This document shows, in pieces, positions 16,798 to 25,355 of a stretch of DNA of 64,000 nucleotides. The first letter of the stretch is position 1. Each line of letters starts with the position of its first letter. The DNA lies in the NCBI RefSeq assembly GCF_029263665.1, contig NZ_JAJUFQ010000003.1:186001-250000 (forward strand), in the 5' to 3' direction. Under the pieces are notes generated by a model. The model had not been told where the DNA came from and searched no databases. It saw nothing but the letters and a program-made list of their open reading frames with translations. Source of the stretch: Halomonas sp. (lineage in GTDB: Bacteria; Pseudomonadota; Gammaproteobacteria; Pseudomonadales; Halomonadaceae). A program made the translations under genes and the position numbers.

Positions 16798-16873
16798 ACG
16801 TCTCAACGGCAGAAACGCAAGTGCTGAAACCTGTTGAGGCCAAGAGCAAGCGCAGACACTTTTCGCACAGGAC

Positions 16874-18025
16874 CTAGCGTGGAGCGTCATAACGGCCGCT
16901 TCTGCCCTTGGAAAAGGCGACCTGCCACAGTTGCAGGTTGCGTGCACGGAAGGCGCCGGCGCACACCGACAGATAATAGCGGAACATGCGGTGGGTCCGT
17001 TCATTGTAGTTGTGCGCTATCTGGTACCAGGTGGCATCCAGGTTGTGCAGCCAGGCCATCAGGGTACGGTCGTAATCAGCGCCGAAGTTCTGCCAGTCTT
17101 CCATGATGAGATGATCTTCACTGGCCTGTGCGATCTGGCGTATCGAAGGCAGTACTCCATTGGGGAAGATGTAGCGATTGATCCAGGGATCCGCGGAGAC
17201 CCGGGAAGTATTCGAGCCGATGGTGTGCAGCAGGAACAGGCCGCCATCCGGCAACAGACGATCTACTGTGCGGAAGTAGGTGTCGTAATTGCGCTGGCCG
17301 ACGTGTTCGAACATGCCGATGGACACGATGCGATCGAAGGTGCCTTGCAGTTCACGATAATCAGTCAGGCGAATCTCTACCGGCAGCTCATGACAGCGTT
17401 TCCTGGCCAGTTCTGCCTGCTCCTTGGAAATGGTGATGCCAGTGACCCTGACGCCATGATGGCGGGCTGCATGTTCGGCGAAACTGCCCCAGCCACAACC
17501 GATGTCCAGCACGTGCATGCCTGGTTCGAGCTGGAGCTTCCTGCATGCCAGCTCCAGCTTGGCCTGTTGGGCTTCGTGCAGGTTCGCTGCCTTCTTCCAG
17601 TAGCCGCAGGAATAGGACATGGTCGGATCGAGCATGCGTTCGAACAGGTCATTGCCCATGTCGTAGTGGGCTTCGCCGACGATGTAGGCACGCGCCTTGC
17701 TTTGCAGGTTGAAAAAACCTGACTGAAGGCGGTACATCAGTTTTTCTGATGGTGTATGGGCCCGCTCGCCAAGACCATGGCGCAGCACCAGGTACGTGAA
17801 TTCATCAATGCTGTCGGCTTCCCACCAACCATCCATGTAAGCCTCGCCAAGCCCCAGAGTGCCTTGGTGCAGCACTCGACTGAACAGGTCCGGATGGTAG
17901 ACCTTGAGATCCTGGGGAGCATCACCGTTCAAGCTCACTCCGGAGCCTTTCAGCAGATTTTCCACCACGCGCCGGGCCCGGGTATCGGGCAATGCGAGGG
18001 GGTGAGGACGTGAGTCGCTGGTCAT
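16874..18025 (-). CDS. cfa: Cyclopropane-fatty-acyl-phospholipid synthase
   Basis: SAM-dependent methyltransferase of 383 aa (E. coli Cfa is 382 aa) that adds a methylene bridge to unsaturated membrane lipid chains, a typical stationary-phase or stress adaptation. The SAM-binding motif is L-D-I-G-C-G-W-G-S near 165-175. Family signatures Y-M-D-G-W-W-E, H-Y-D-M-G-N-D-L-F and I-G-M-F-E-H-V-G are visible. The ATG at 18025 has GGGGAGG upstream and gives the family length; an in-frame start ten codons earlier lacks a site. It is monocistronic, convergent with the SMC operon. Confidence 0.93.
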   Translation of the reverse strand: MTSDSRPHPLALPDTRARRVVENLLKGSGVSLNGDAPQDLKVYHPDLFSRVLHQGTLGLGEAYMDGWWEADSIDEFTYLVLRHGLGERAHTPSEKLMYRLQSGFFNLQSKARAYIVGEAHYDMGNDLFERMLDPTMSYSCGYWKKAANLHEAQQAKLELACRKLQLEPGMHVLDIGCGWGSFAEHAARHHGVRVTGITISKEQAELARKRCHELPVEIRLTDYRELQGTFDRIVSIGMFEHVGQRNYDTYFRTVDRLLPDGGLFLLHTIGSNTSRVSADPWINRYIFPNGVLPSIRQIAQASEDHLIMEDWQNFGADYDRTLMAWLHNLDATWYQIAHNYNERTHRMFRYYLSVCAGAFRARNLQLWQVAFSKGRSGRYDAPR

Positions 18026-18279
18026 GGAACCTCCCCTTTCCGTAGGCGGCGACACGCCGGTGAGCCATGCCGAGTGAGCGGGACACCCGGGAGGGCGCTA
18101 TGTTGAGTTTCAGTACTGGTTGTTCCTGTGAATGTTTTATTTCTGCATATGTTGCAAAACAGCATAGACCAGTCATTCCGAAAAGTGAGTGATGGCCATG
18201 CACAGGCATGAGTGAGTGTCATGCCAAAATAGTGCAAGCAATAGGCACAATGCTGCCATAAAGTTTAGGAGGCTAACAA

Positions 18280-18582
18280 ATGTATGTCATCGTCGATCTA
18301 TGCGTCGTGCCCCTGGGGGTTGGAGTCTCCGTGTCCGAGCACGTTGCAGCGTGCCAGAAAGAGATTCGGGCTTCCGGGTTGAGCCATCACATGCATGCCT
18401 ATGGCACTAATATCGAGGGGCCCTGGGATGAGGTCATGGCGGTGGTCAAGCGTTGCCACGAAGTGGTTCACCAGATGGGAGCACCACGCATCACCACTAC
18501 CATGAAACTGGGCACACGCACTGATCGTGACCAGTCGATGGCTGAGAAGCTCCAGAGTGTGCATGACAAGCTGGACACATGA
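18280..18582 (+). CDS. MTH1187-family thiamine-binding-type protein
   Basis: Small cytoplasmic protein of 100 aa resembling the MTH1187/YkoF-like thiamine-binding domain family. Visible family features are M-Y-V-I-V-D-L-C-V-V-P-L-G at the start, G-T-N-I-E-G-P-W in the middle and the R-I-T-T-T-M-K-L-G-T-R-T-D end. A strong TAGGAGG ribosome site precedes the ATG. The family is proposed to bind thiamine or related ligands. It is a monocistron between cfa and argP, and the context adds no functional clue. Confidence 0.75.
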   Translation: MYVIVDLCVVPLGVGVSVSEHVAACQKEIRASGLSHHMHAYGTNIEGPWDEVMAVVKRCHEVVHQMGAPRITTTMKLGTRTDRDQSMAEKLQSVHDKLDT

Positions 18583-18620
18583 TGCGCAGAAGCATGCAAC
18601 CGTCGCCCCTAGGAACGCCG

Positions 18621-18648
18621 CCCTGGAAATGTAGCCCTGGAAATGTAG
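18621..18648. repeat. 14-bp tandem repeat, 2 copies
   Basis: ccctggaaatgtag occurs twice head to tail (18621-18634, 18635-18648), with a degenerate third part following. It lies in the short gap between the thiamine-binding-type gene and the argP stop codon. Confidence 0.7.
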
Positions 18649-18668
18649 CCGCTGGGAATAGGCTGAAT

Positions 18669-19553
18669 TCAAAGCGGGGTGAGCGAGTGCTGTGCTTCCT
18701 TGGCCAGGTGGTTGGCGAGGGCTGACAGCAGGTCACCGCCATGCCGCCAGTAATGCCAGTACAAGGGTACATCAAGATGGATGCCGGGAACGACGTCCAC
18801 CAGCCGACCCCTTGCCAATTCCTGGTGCGCCTGGATTTCCGGCATCAGGCCAAAGCCTATTCCCGCCAGGGCCAGTAGCAGGAAACCTTCGACAGAGCCG
18901 CATAGATGATGGGGGAATGGGCCTTCTACGCCGAGCTGTGCCAGATAGCGGTGCTGAAGCTGATCGTTGGGACCGAAGACGATGACAGGTGTCTTCATCA
19001 GGTCCTCAGGCCTCGGCCCATGCGGCAAATGCCTGGCGATGAAGTCCGGTGTCGCCAGAGCGCGATAGCGCATTACTCCCAGGCTGACCACGCGCGCACC
19101 TTGCACGGGTTGATCACTTGCACACAGGCAGGCTGCCACTTCTCCCTGGCGCATGCGTTCCAGGCCGACGTCCTGGTCTTCGATGACCAGGTCGAGCTCC
19201 ATGGAGTGCTGCTGCACGAAAGGTCCCATGGCCTGGGGCCACCAGGTTCCCAGGCTGTCTGCGTTGATAGCAATGCGCAGGCGCTGACGCTCTCCGGCCA
19301 GTTGGGGCAGAGAAGTGGCCAGCTCGTTCTCCAGTAGCTGGACTTGTTGTACATGGTTGAGCAGACGCCGGCCAAGGTCGGTTGCCTTTGGTGTCGGGGT
19401 GCGTATCAGCACAGGCTGGCCAAGGCGTGCCTCCAGCAGTTTGATGCGTTGCGATACGGCGGATTGGGTTAGTCCCAGAGCCTTGGCCGCGCGTTCAAAC
19501 CCTTGGTGATGCAGTACCGCTGCAAGGGCTTCCAGCAGTTTGTAATCCAGCAT
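18669..19553 (-). CDS. argP: LysR-family transcriptional regulator ArgP (IciA)
   Basis: LysR-type regulator of 294 aa. The N-terminal winged helix-turn-helix contains G-F-E-R-A-A-K-A-L-G-L-T-Q-S-A-V-S-Q-R-I. The C-terminal periplasmic-binding-protein-like effector domain spans about 90-290. The N-terminus M-L-D-Y-K-L-L-E-A-L-A-A-V matches the ArgP subfamily. It is divergent from argO, the arginine/lysine exporter that ArgP activates in E. coli, which supports the assignment. The intergenic region holds a degenerate tandem repeat. Confidence 0.88.
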   Translation of the reverse strand: MLDYKLLEALAAVLHHQGFERAAKALGLTQSAVSQRIKLLEARLGQPVLIRTPTPKATDLGRRLLNHVQQVQLLENELATSLPQLAGERQRLRIAINADSLGTWWPQAMGPFVQQHSMELDLVIEDQDVGLERMRQGEVAACLCASDQPVQGARVVSLGVMRYRALATPDFIARHLPHGPRPEDLMKTPVIVFGPNDQLQHRYLAQLGVEGPFPHHLCGSVEGFLLLALAGIGFGLMPEIQAHQELARGRLVDVVPGIHLDVPLYWHYWRHGGDLLSALANHLAKEAQHSLTPL

Positions 19554-19635
19554 AAGAAACTCTAATGGGATATTTTCAAGATTCGTTTCTCTTATTTAAG
19601 CCTTCTCGGTAGTGTGCGTAAACACCGGCCAGCCC

Positions 19636-19691
19636 AGCTTTCGAGGCTCAGTTTTCGAGGCCTCGTTTTTTAGGCTCAGCTTTTGAGACCC
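19636..19691. repeat. Degenerate ~14-bp tandem repeat between argP and argO
   Basis: Four units of 13-15 bp: agctttcgaggctc, agttttcgaggcctc, gttttttaggctc, agcttttgagaccc, with a decayed fifth. It occupies the argP-argO divergent control region and so could alter promoter or operator spacing. Confidence 0.6.
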
Positions 19692-19743
19692 CGCTTGTGA
19701 GGATCTGGCCATGACACATGAGAATCATAGAGGAGGCGCAAGG

Positions 19744-20358
19744 ATGTGGTGGTCACTACTGCATGGACTGGGAACCGGCGCAGGACTGATCGTTGCCATC
19801 GGGGCACAGAATGCGTTTGTGCTGGACAAAGGGCTGCGTCGCCAGCACCCGTGGCGGGTGGCGTGGATCTGTGCTGCGTGCGATGCCGTGTTGATTGGCC
19901 TGGGGGTGCTGGGGTTGGGTACGCTCATCGCCCAGAGTGAAACAGCCATGGCCGTGGCGCGTTTCGGTGGTGCTGCCTTTTTACTGTGGCTGGCTTGGGG
20001 AGCACTGCAGAGGGTGCTGCGCCCCAAGGGACTGGAGGCACTGCCGAGTGTGATGGGACGGCGCCAGGTCATGCTGGCGACCTTGGCGGTGACCTTGCTT
20101 AATCCACAGGTCTATCTGGATACGGTCGTCATGTTGGGTGCCATTGGGGCAGTGCAGTCACATCCTGTTGCCTTCTATGCAGGGGCAACCTTTGCCTCCT
20201 TTGCCTGGTTCTTTGCCTTGGTCGGTGTGACCGGCTATCTGGCGCCGCGACTGAAAAGCCCGCGAGTGTGGCAGGTCATTGATGGCAGCATCGTTGTGAT
20301 CATGCTGGTGGTAGCATGGCAGCTGCTTTCCCTCACTCCGCCACAGGCCGCGCTGTAG
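19744..20358 (+). CDS. argO: Arginine/lysine exporter ArgO (LysE family)
   Basis: Inner-membrane exporter of 204 aa with about six hydrophobic segments. The family N-terminus G-L-I-V-A-I-G-A-Q-N-A-F-V-L-D-K-G is clear, as is T-L-L-N-P-Q-V-Y-L-D-T-V in the fourth segment. LysE/ArgO proteins expel excess basic amino acids. The ATG at 19744 has GAGGAGG seven bases upstream; an earlier in-frame ATG at 19711 has no site and adds a polar extension. It is divergent from argP, the expected activator. Confidence 0.88.
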   Translation: MWWSLLHGLGTGAGLIVAIGAQNAFVLDKGLRRQHPWRVAWICAACDAVLIGLGVLGLGTLIAQSETAMAVARFGGAAFLLWLAWGALQRVLRPKGLEALPSVMGRRQVMLATLAVTLLNPQVYLDTVVMLGAIGAVQSHPVAFYAGATFASFAWFFALVGVTGYLAPRLKSPRVWQVIDGSIVVIMLVVAWQLLSLTPPQAAL

Positions 20359-20367
20359 TGGTCAAGC

Positions 20368-20385
20368 TGTAACGTATTTCTTACG
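20368..20385. promoter_or_regulatory. TyrR/PhhR-like box 1 upstream of hpd
   Basis: TGTAAC-N6-CTTACG compared with TGTAAA-N6-TTTACA: correct spacing with three mismatches. It begins 238 bp upstream of the hpd ATG and 21 bp (two helical turns) from the stronger box at 20389, so the two could be bound cooperatively. Confidence 0.5.
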
Positions 20386-20388
20386 CGA

Positions 20389-20406
20389 TGTAAGGATTAT
20401 TTTACG
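20389..20406. promoter_or_regulatory. TyrR/PhhR-like box 2 upstream of hpd
   Basis: TGTAAG-GATTAT-TTTACG matches the TyrR consensus at ten of twelve defined positions. It suggests that hpd belongs to the same regulon as phhABC, although the two operons are about 15 kb apart. Confidence 0.65.
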
Positions 20407-20605
20407 CCTGGAGAGCGAAACAACTGGGGTTATCGAAGGTGTCAGAAAAACGATACGCCTGGGGCCCTAAAACAGTGGCTGGACAAGGCTGAGCAGGACG
20501 TTGGAGCGATTCCGGTACTGGCCGGGTCGCTCTAGTCTGGGGGCATCCGAGGAGAGACTTTCCTTTCTGACAACGACAATTCTGATAATCCCTGGAGGCA
20601 TCCCC

Positions 20606-21697
20606 ATGACCGCAGTCGCTCCCATCAACACGGCCAATCCTATCGGTACCGACGGTTTCGAGTTTGTTGAGTTTACGGCGCCTGATGCGGCTGGTATCGA
20701 GGCCCTGCGCGAACTGTTCGTGAAACTGGGTTTTACCGAGACTCGCCGACACAAGAGCAAGAATGTCAGCCTGTTTCAGCAGGAAAATGTGAACTATGTG
20801 CTCAATGCCGAGCCTGGCAGCCATGCTGCCGAGTTTGCCAAGGTTCATGGCCCCAGTGCTTGTGCCATGGCCTGGAAGGTCGCTGATGCCAAGCAGGCGC
20901 TGGAATATGCGCTGGCCAATGGTGCCGTTCGCGTCGACAACCCGGTGGGGCCAGGAGAAGTCGGCATTCCTGCGGTGCGTGGCATTGGTGGTTCACTGCT
21001 GTACTTCGTCGACAACAAGGTCGATGACCAAGGTCGTACCATCTATGACATCGACTTTGACCCGATTCCCGGGACCACTGCACAGGATAATAGCGTCGGC
21101 CTCGAGGTACTGGACCACCTGACGCACAATGTCGAGCGTGGCCAGATGGATCCATGGGCGGATTTCTATACCCAGATTGCCAACTTCCGTGAGAATCGCT
21201 ATTTCGATATCGAAGGCAAGAAGACTGGCCTGCATTCCCGGGCCATGACGGCACCCTGTGGCAAGATGCATATCCCGATCAACGAGTCTGCGGACGAGAA
21301 CTCCCAGATTGCTGAATTCATCCGTGAATACAAGGGTGAAGGCATCCAGCACCTGGCCATGGCGACCGATGACATCTACACCACGGTACGCAAGTTGCGC
21401 GCCAATGGCATCGCCTTCATGTCCACGCCGGATACCTATTACGAAAAGATTGATGTGCGGGTGCCTGACCATGAAGAGGATGTCGAGGCGCTGCGTGAGC
21501 TCAGCTTGCTGATCGATGGTGGCAAGGGCCAGGGGGTACTGCTGCAGATCTTCACTGACACGGTGATTGGCCCGATCTTCTTCGAGATCATTCAGCGCAA
21601 GGGCAATGATGGTTTTGGAGAGGGCAATTTCCAGGCACTGTTCGAATCCATCGAGGAAGATCAGATTCGCCGGGGCGTGATCAAGGCGGATGACTGA
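20606..21697 (+). CDS. hpd: 4-Hydroxyphenylpyruvate dioxygenase
   Basis: Fe(II)-dependent dioxygenase of 363 aa converting 4-hydroxyphenylpyruvate to homogentisate, in the cytoplasm. It has the two-domain vicinal-oxygen-chelate fold. The C-terminal half carries the iron-binding H-L-A-M-A-T-D-D region and the E of I-F-F-E-I-I-Q-R-K. The C-terminal F-G-E-G-N-F-Q-A-L-F-E-S-I-E is a family hallmark. The ATG at 20606 has GGAGG seven bases upstream; the frame is open 35 codons earlier but without family residues. It continues the phenylalanine/tyrosine route begun by phhABC. Two TyrR-like boxes lie upstream. Homogentisate-cleaving genes are not in the window. Confidence 0.95.
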   Translation: MTAVAPINTANPIGTDGFEFVEFTAPDAAGIEALRELFVKLGFTETRRHKSKNVSLFQQENVNYVLNAEPGSHAAEFAKVHGPSACAMAWKVADAKQALEYALANGAVRVDNPVGPGEVGIPAVRGIGGSLLYFVDNKVDDQGRTIYDIDFDPIPGTTAQDNSVGLEVLDHLTHNVERGQMDPWADFYTQIANFRENRYFDIEGKKTGLHSRAMTAPCGKMHIPINESADENSQIAEFIREYKGEGIQHLAMATDDIYTTVRKLRANGIAFMSTPDTYYEKIDVRVPDHEEDVEALRELSLLIDGGKGQGVLLQIFTDTVIGPIFFEIIQRKGNDGFGEGNFQALFESIEEDQIRRGVIKADD

Positions 21698-21880
21698 TCA
21701 TGTCTCTGCGCTAGCGTGAGACGCCAGCGCCCAGGCCAGTGGCACTCGAATCAGAACAATTTGTCACTGGCCTGCACAATGACAACAAATTCCGTCACAA
21801 TAGTGGTCGGGGACGGTATCCTTTGTTCCCCACCATGCCGATAGGCGGGTCATAACAAGCAGAGCGATGTCTGGTGATTC

Positions 21881-23347
21881 ATGACGACCAATGAACAACC
21901 TCGTACTCAATGGCTGGGCCGTTGGGGATTCGTGCTGGCTGCTACCGGTTCTGCGGTAGGGCTTGGCAATATCTGGAAATTTCCCTACATGACTGGCGAG
22001 TACGGAGGTGGGGCCTTCGTACTGGTTTATCTCGCCTGTATCCTGTGCATCGGCATGCCGGTGATGATGGCTGAAATTGCCCTGGGACGTCGCGGTCGCG
22101 GAAGTCCCATTGATGCCATTCGTCGTGTCACCACGGAATCTGGCCGTAGTTCAGCCTGGTCGCTTCTAGGTTGGATGGCCATGGCCTGTGGCTTCATGAT
22201 CCTGTGTTTCTATGTCGTAGTAGCAGGCTGGGCGTTTTCCTATCTGTGGAAGATGCTTTCCGGGGGCTTGGCAGGTACCAGTGTCGATGACATGGCGGCC
22301 ATCTTCGGTGCCAACAATGCCAACCCCTTCAATCTTGGGGCCTGGAGCACATTGGTCACGGTGGCCACCATGGTCATCGTCGGCAAGGGCGTACAGGCTG
22401 GTATCGAAAGAAGTGTCAGTTGGATGATGCCGGGCATGGTGGTCATGCTGTTGGTCATGATTGTCTATGGGATGTTTTCCGGCGGTTTTGGCGATGCACT
22501 GCACTTCCTGTTTGCGTTCAATGCCTCGGACCTGTCCAGTGAAGGCACCCTGGCCGCCATGGGGCATGCCTTCTTTACTCTGTCATTGGCTTCCGGCGCG
22601 ATTCTGACCTATGGCAGCTATCTGCCACGCGATGCCTCCATCGGTCGTACCACGTTGGCCGTGGCGGCAGCAGATACCGCTGTCGCGTTGATGGCGGGCC
22701 TGGCCATCTTCCCGGTGATCTTTGCCAATGGCATGGAACCTGGTAGTGGTCCCGGCCTGATCTTCATGAGTCTGCCACTGGCCTTCCAGGCCATGCCTTT
22801 CGGTACGCTGTTCGGCATTCTGTTCTTCATCATGCTGGCCATGGCGGCGTTGACATCGTCCATTTCCATGGTCGAGGCGACGGTGTCCTGGCTGACGGAC
22901 AACAAGGGCATCAGCCGCAGGGCGGCTGCCTGGGGTACAGGTATCGTACTGTGGATCATCAGCACATTGGCCATGTTGTCGTTCAACCTGGGTGCGGACT
23001 GGACCGTGGCAGGCAAGAACTTCTTCGATTGGCTGGACTTCCTGACTTCCCGTTTCATGATGCCATTGGGTGGTCTGGGCATGGTGCTGCTGGCTGGGTT
23101 TGTACTGAAGAGCCAGGTCATGCGTGATGAGCTTGCGCTATCACCTTTTGTCCATGGCCTGTGGCTGTTCATGGTTCGCTATGTCAGCCCGCTGGGTATC
23201 CTGGTGATCTTTGTCGATGCCCTGGGCTGGATCAGCCTCGACTTCAGCCTGCACTGGTATTGGCTGGCGCTGATCCTGGTCGTCATCACCGTTGTCGGTG
23301 AGCTGGCGAGTCCGCGCTTGTGGCGTCTGGCTGGCTCCAAGGCCTGA
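21881..23347 (+). CDS. Neurotransmitter:sodium symporter (NSS/SNF) family transporter
   Basis: Sodium-dependent inner-membrane amino-acid transporter of 488 aa with about 11-12 hydrophobic segments in the LeuT fold. The first helix has the family signature G-S-A-V-G-L-G-N-I-W-K-F-P-Y (residues about 22-36). Bacterial relatives include the tyrosine transporter TyT1 and tryptophan transporter TnaT. Its place right after hpd suggests an aromatic substrate, but the substrate is not readable from sequence and I found no TyrR box in its own 180-bp upstream region. A strong terminator follows. Confidence 0.85.
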   Translation: MTTNEQPRTQWLGRWGFVLAATGSAVGLGNIWKFPYMTGEYGGGAFVLVYLACILCIGMPVMMAEIALGRRGRGSPIDAIRRVTTESGRSSAWSLLGWMAMACGFMILCFYVVVAGWAFSYLWKMLSGGLAGTSVDDMAAIFGANNANPFNLGAWSTLVTVATMVIVGKGVQAGIERSVSWMMPGMVVMLLVMIVYGMFSGGFGDALHFLFAFNASDLSSEGTLAAMGHAFFTLSLASGAILTYGSYLPRDASIGRTTLAVAAADTAVALMAGLAIFPVIFANGMEPGSGPGLIFMSLPLAFQAMPFGTLFGILFFIMLAMAALTSSISMVEATVSWLTDNKGISRRAAAWGTGIVLWIISTLAMLSFNLGADWTVAGKNFFDWLDFLTSRFMMPLGGLGMVLLAGFVLKSQVMRDELALSPFVHGLWLFMVRYVSPLGILVIFVDALGWISLDFSLHWYWLALILVVITVVGELASPRLWRLAGSKA

Positions 23348-23419
23348 CGTCATGCTTGAAGCGAATGGCCTGATCTCGCGCTGCCAGGCCGTGCAAGAAT
23401 AACGCTTCTGCCGACTGTT

Positions 23420-23449
23420 AAATGCCGTGCCTTTAGGCGCGGCATTTTT
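23420..23449 (+). terminator. Rho-independent terminator after the NSS transporter
   Basis: Stem aatgccgtgcc/ggcgcggcatt (11 bp, one G-T pair), loop ttta, then TTTTT. Confidence 0.88.
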
Positions 23450-23589
23450 GTTGGTGCGCTCTATGTGTGGAAAGATCACTGCTCGATGATCAGATGAAAT
23501 GAGGAATAAGGATTCTAAGGTTTAATTCCTATGTGGCATAATTGGCAATCTCATGCCATGCCTCATGCCCGCGTTTCCGGAGTTGTTTC

Positions 23590-24444
23590 ATGATCACATC
23601 CCAGGCTTCCTTCCAAGTGCCAATGCCGCCTGCCAGTTCTTTTCCTCCGGGGCATGTCTGTCTGGTCGGGGCTGGCCCTGGAGATCCCGAATTGCTGACG
23701 CTGAAAGCCTGGAGGCGGCTCGCTCAAGCGGAGGTGGTGCTGCATGATCGCCTGGTCAGTGAAGAGATTCTGGCGTTGGTGTCGGGCACGGCGCACTGTC
23801 TCTATGTGGGCAAGGAGCGCTCGAATCACAGTGTGCCTCAGGATGGTATCAATCAGGCCCTGGTAGAGTGGGCCAGGCAGGGCAAGCGAGTGGTGCGCCT
23901 CAAGGGCGGGGATCCCTTTGTCTTTGGCCGTGGCGGAGAAGAGTTGGAAGCGTTGGTAGAAGCGGGGATTCCCGTGGAAGTGGTGCCGGGCATCACAGCG
24001 GCTGTCGGTTGCGGTGCCTATGCCGGTATTCCTCTGACGCACCGGGACCATGCTCAGTCGGTGCGTTTCATTACCGGTCATCTCAAGGAAGGCAATTGCG
24101 ATCTGGACTGGCCGACGTTGGCAAGTCCTGGCCAGACATTGGTTTTTTATATGGGACTGGGCAGCCTGGTCATCATCAGCGAAGCATTGCGTCGCCATGG
24201 TCTGGCTGGCAGCACTCCTGTGGCACTGATCGAGCAAGGCACCACTCGGCGTCAGCGTGTGCATCTTTCCACTTTATCTAATTTGCCCGAGCTCCAGGGA
24301 CAGGATAATATTCGACCGCCCACATTAATCATCGTTGGCAGTGTTGTTTCGCTGCATAAACAGTTGGCCTGGTTCGATCATGAGCAAGCTGGAAGCCGTG
24401 GGTGGGTGCACGGCAAGCATCCTTCGCCGTCCGAGCGCTCCTGA
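23590..24444 (+). CDS. cobA: Uroporphyrinogen-III C-methyltransferase (SUMT)
   Basis: SAM-dependent enzyme of 284 aa methylating uroporphyrinogen III at C2 and C7 to precorrin-2, the branch point to sirohaem and cobalamin. Visible motifs are [15 protein letters not shown] near the start, [15 protein letters not shown] and V-V-P-G-I-T-A-A. It has only the methyltransferase domain, unlike CysG, which is fused to a dehydrogenase/chelatase. The start at 23590 has CGGAG upstream; 23542 and 23623 are alternatives. It may supply sirohaem for nitrite or sulfite reductase; no partner gene is adjacent. Confidence 0.88.
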   Translation: MITSQASFQVPMPPASSFPPGHVCLVGAGPGDPELLTLKAWRRLAQAEVVLHDRLVSEEILALVSGTAHCLYVGKERSNHSVPQDGINQALVEWARQGKRVVRLKGGDPFVFGRGGEELEALVEAGIPVEVVPGITAAVGCGAYAGIPLTHRDHAQSVRFITGHLKEGNCDLDWPTLASPGQTLVFYMGLGSLVIISEALRRHGLAGSTPVALIEQGTTRRQRVHLSTLSNLPELQGQDNIRPPTLIIVGSVVSLHKQLAWFDHEQAGSRGWVHGKHPSPSERS

Positions 24445-24570
24445 TCCCGGCACCTTTGGAAGAACTGACTATACTGGCTGTGTTCGAGACGGGTTCTGCC
24501 GGCTCGTACATAGGCATATGAGAGTTAGGTGGCTGTTGCCTGCGGTCTATTGGCAGCAGCTTCCTGCTGT

Positions 24571-24620
24571 CAGCTTCTAGGTTGAAATCTTTTAAAGATG
24601 GACAGCTTTCTAGGTTGAAA
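24571..24620. repeat. 17/18-bp direct repeat upstream of the RlpA-like gene
   Basis: cagcttctaggttgaaa at 24571-24587 and cagctttctaggttgaaa at 24603-24620 differ by one inserted T. They lie just upstream of the RlpA-like start region. Confidence 0.55.
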
Positions 24621-24681
24621 GCGAGAGGAGTCAGTCGTTCTTCCTCGGATGTATCCCCATTGGGGTTTCATGAGGCTAAGG

Positions 24682-25098
24682 ATGAGAAATGTCATCAGGT
24701 TGATGCGATCGGGACGCCCGACGCTAAGCGCTATGATCATGACCGCGGCACTTGCCGCTAGCGTTTTCCCTTCCGCCGCGATGGCGCATGGGGCCGACGA
24801 CCAGGATGTAATCCAGCAAGGAACAGCTTCTTACTACGCAGACAGGTTCCAGGGGCGACGAACCGCCAGTGGACAACCCTTCGATCAGCAGCAACTCACC
24901 GCCGCTCATCGTTATCTGCCATTCGGAACCAAAGTGCTGGTGACTCGAGCAGATACCGGACAGTCGGTGGAGGTGACGATCAATGACCGTGGTCCGTTCG
25001 TGAAGGGCCGAGTGATCGATCTGTCGAAGAGTGCGGCAAACGAACTGGGAATGCTCTACCGTGGTACCGCGCCGGTGCGCCTGACATATCTGCCCTGA
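24682..25098 (+). CDS. RlpA-like double-psi beta-barrel protein
   Basis: Exported protein of about 138 aa with a signal peptide (basic N-terminus, hydrophobic run, likely cleavage after A-M-A) and no lipobox cysteine. The remainder is one RlpA-like double-psi beta-barrel: G-T-A-S-Y-Y-A-D-R-F-Q-G-R-R-T-A-S-G at its start, L-P-F-G-T-K-V-L-V-T, I-N-D-R-G-P-F and R-V-I-D-L-S-K at its end. Full-length RlpA is a lipoprotein with a SPOR domain that trims denuded septal glycan strands. This one lacks both, so it is a minimal version acting in the periplasm. In-frame starts at 24649 and 24670 are also possible; 24682 is favoured by a GAGG six bases upstream. Confidence 0.8.
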   Translation: MRNVIRLMRSGRPTLSAMIMTAALAASVFPSAAMAHGADDQDVIQQGTASYYADRFQGRRTASGQPFDQQQLTAAHRYLPFGTKVLVTRADTGQSVEVTINDRGPFVKGRVIDLSKSAANELGMLYRGTAPVRLTYLP

Positions 25099-25239
25099 AA
25101 TCGCTCGTCGAAGAGCAGGGACTACAGTAGTCAGACCCACCGGTACGATGAAGGAAGTGCACCACCCGTACCCACTTGGCAGAAGCCTGGGGTAGCCTGG
25201 TGGAAATGCGCTTCTCGAAATGTCTGTCGTGATGATATC

Positions 25240-25277
25240 AATCCCCCAGGGCTTTACGGCCTTGGGGGATTGTTTTT
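25240..25277 (+). terminator. Terminator after the RlpA-like gene
   Basis: Stem aatccccca/tgggggatt with an internal loop containing gctttacggc, followed by gTTTTT. Confidence 0.75.
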
Positions 25278-25306
25278 GGATGCATGGAAGGTCTCGTGGA
25301 GAAGGC

Positions 25307-25354
25307 CTTGTGGTCTGAATATCTTGTGGTCTGAATATCTTGTGGTGTGAAGGT
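25307..25354. repeat. 16-bp tandem repeat, 3 copies, abutting the solute-binding protein gene
   Basis: cttgtggtctgaatat at 25307-25322 and 25323-25338, then cttgtggtgtgaaggt at 25339-25354. The last unit ends one base before the stop codon of the minus-strand solute-binding protein gene. Confidence 0.8.
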
Positions 25355-25355
25355 C

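Noticed and set aside
21733..21773. Inverted repeat aggccagtg/cactggcct between hpd and the NSS transporter
   Set aside because: The 9-bp arms are separated by 23 bases and there is no T tract; too weak for a terminator or operator call.
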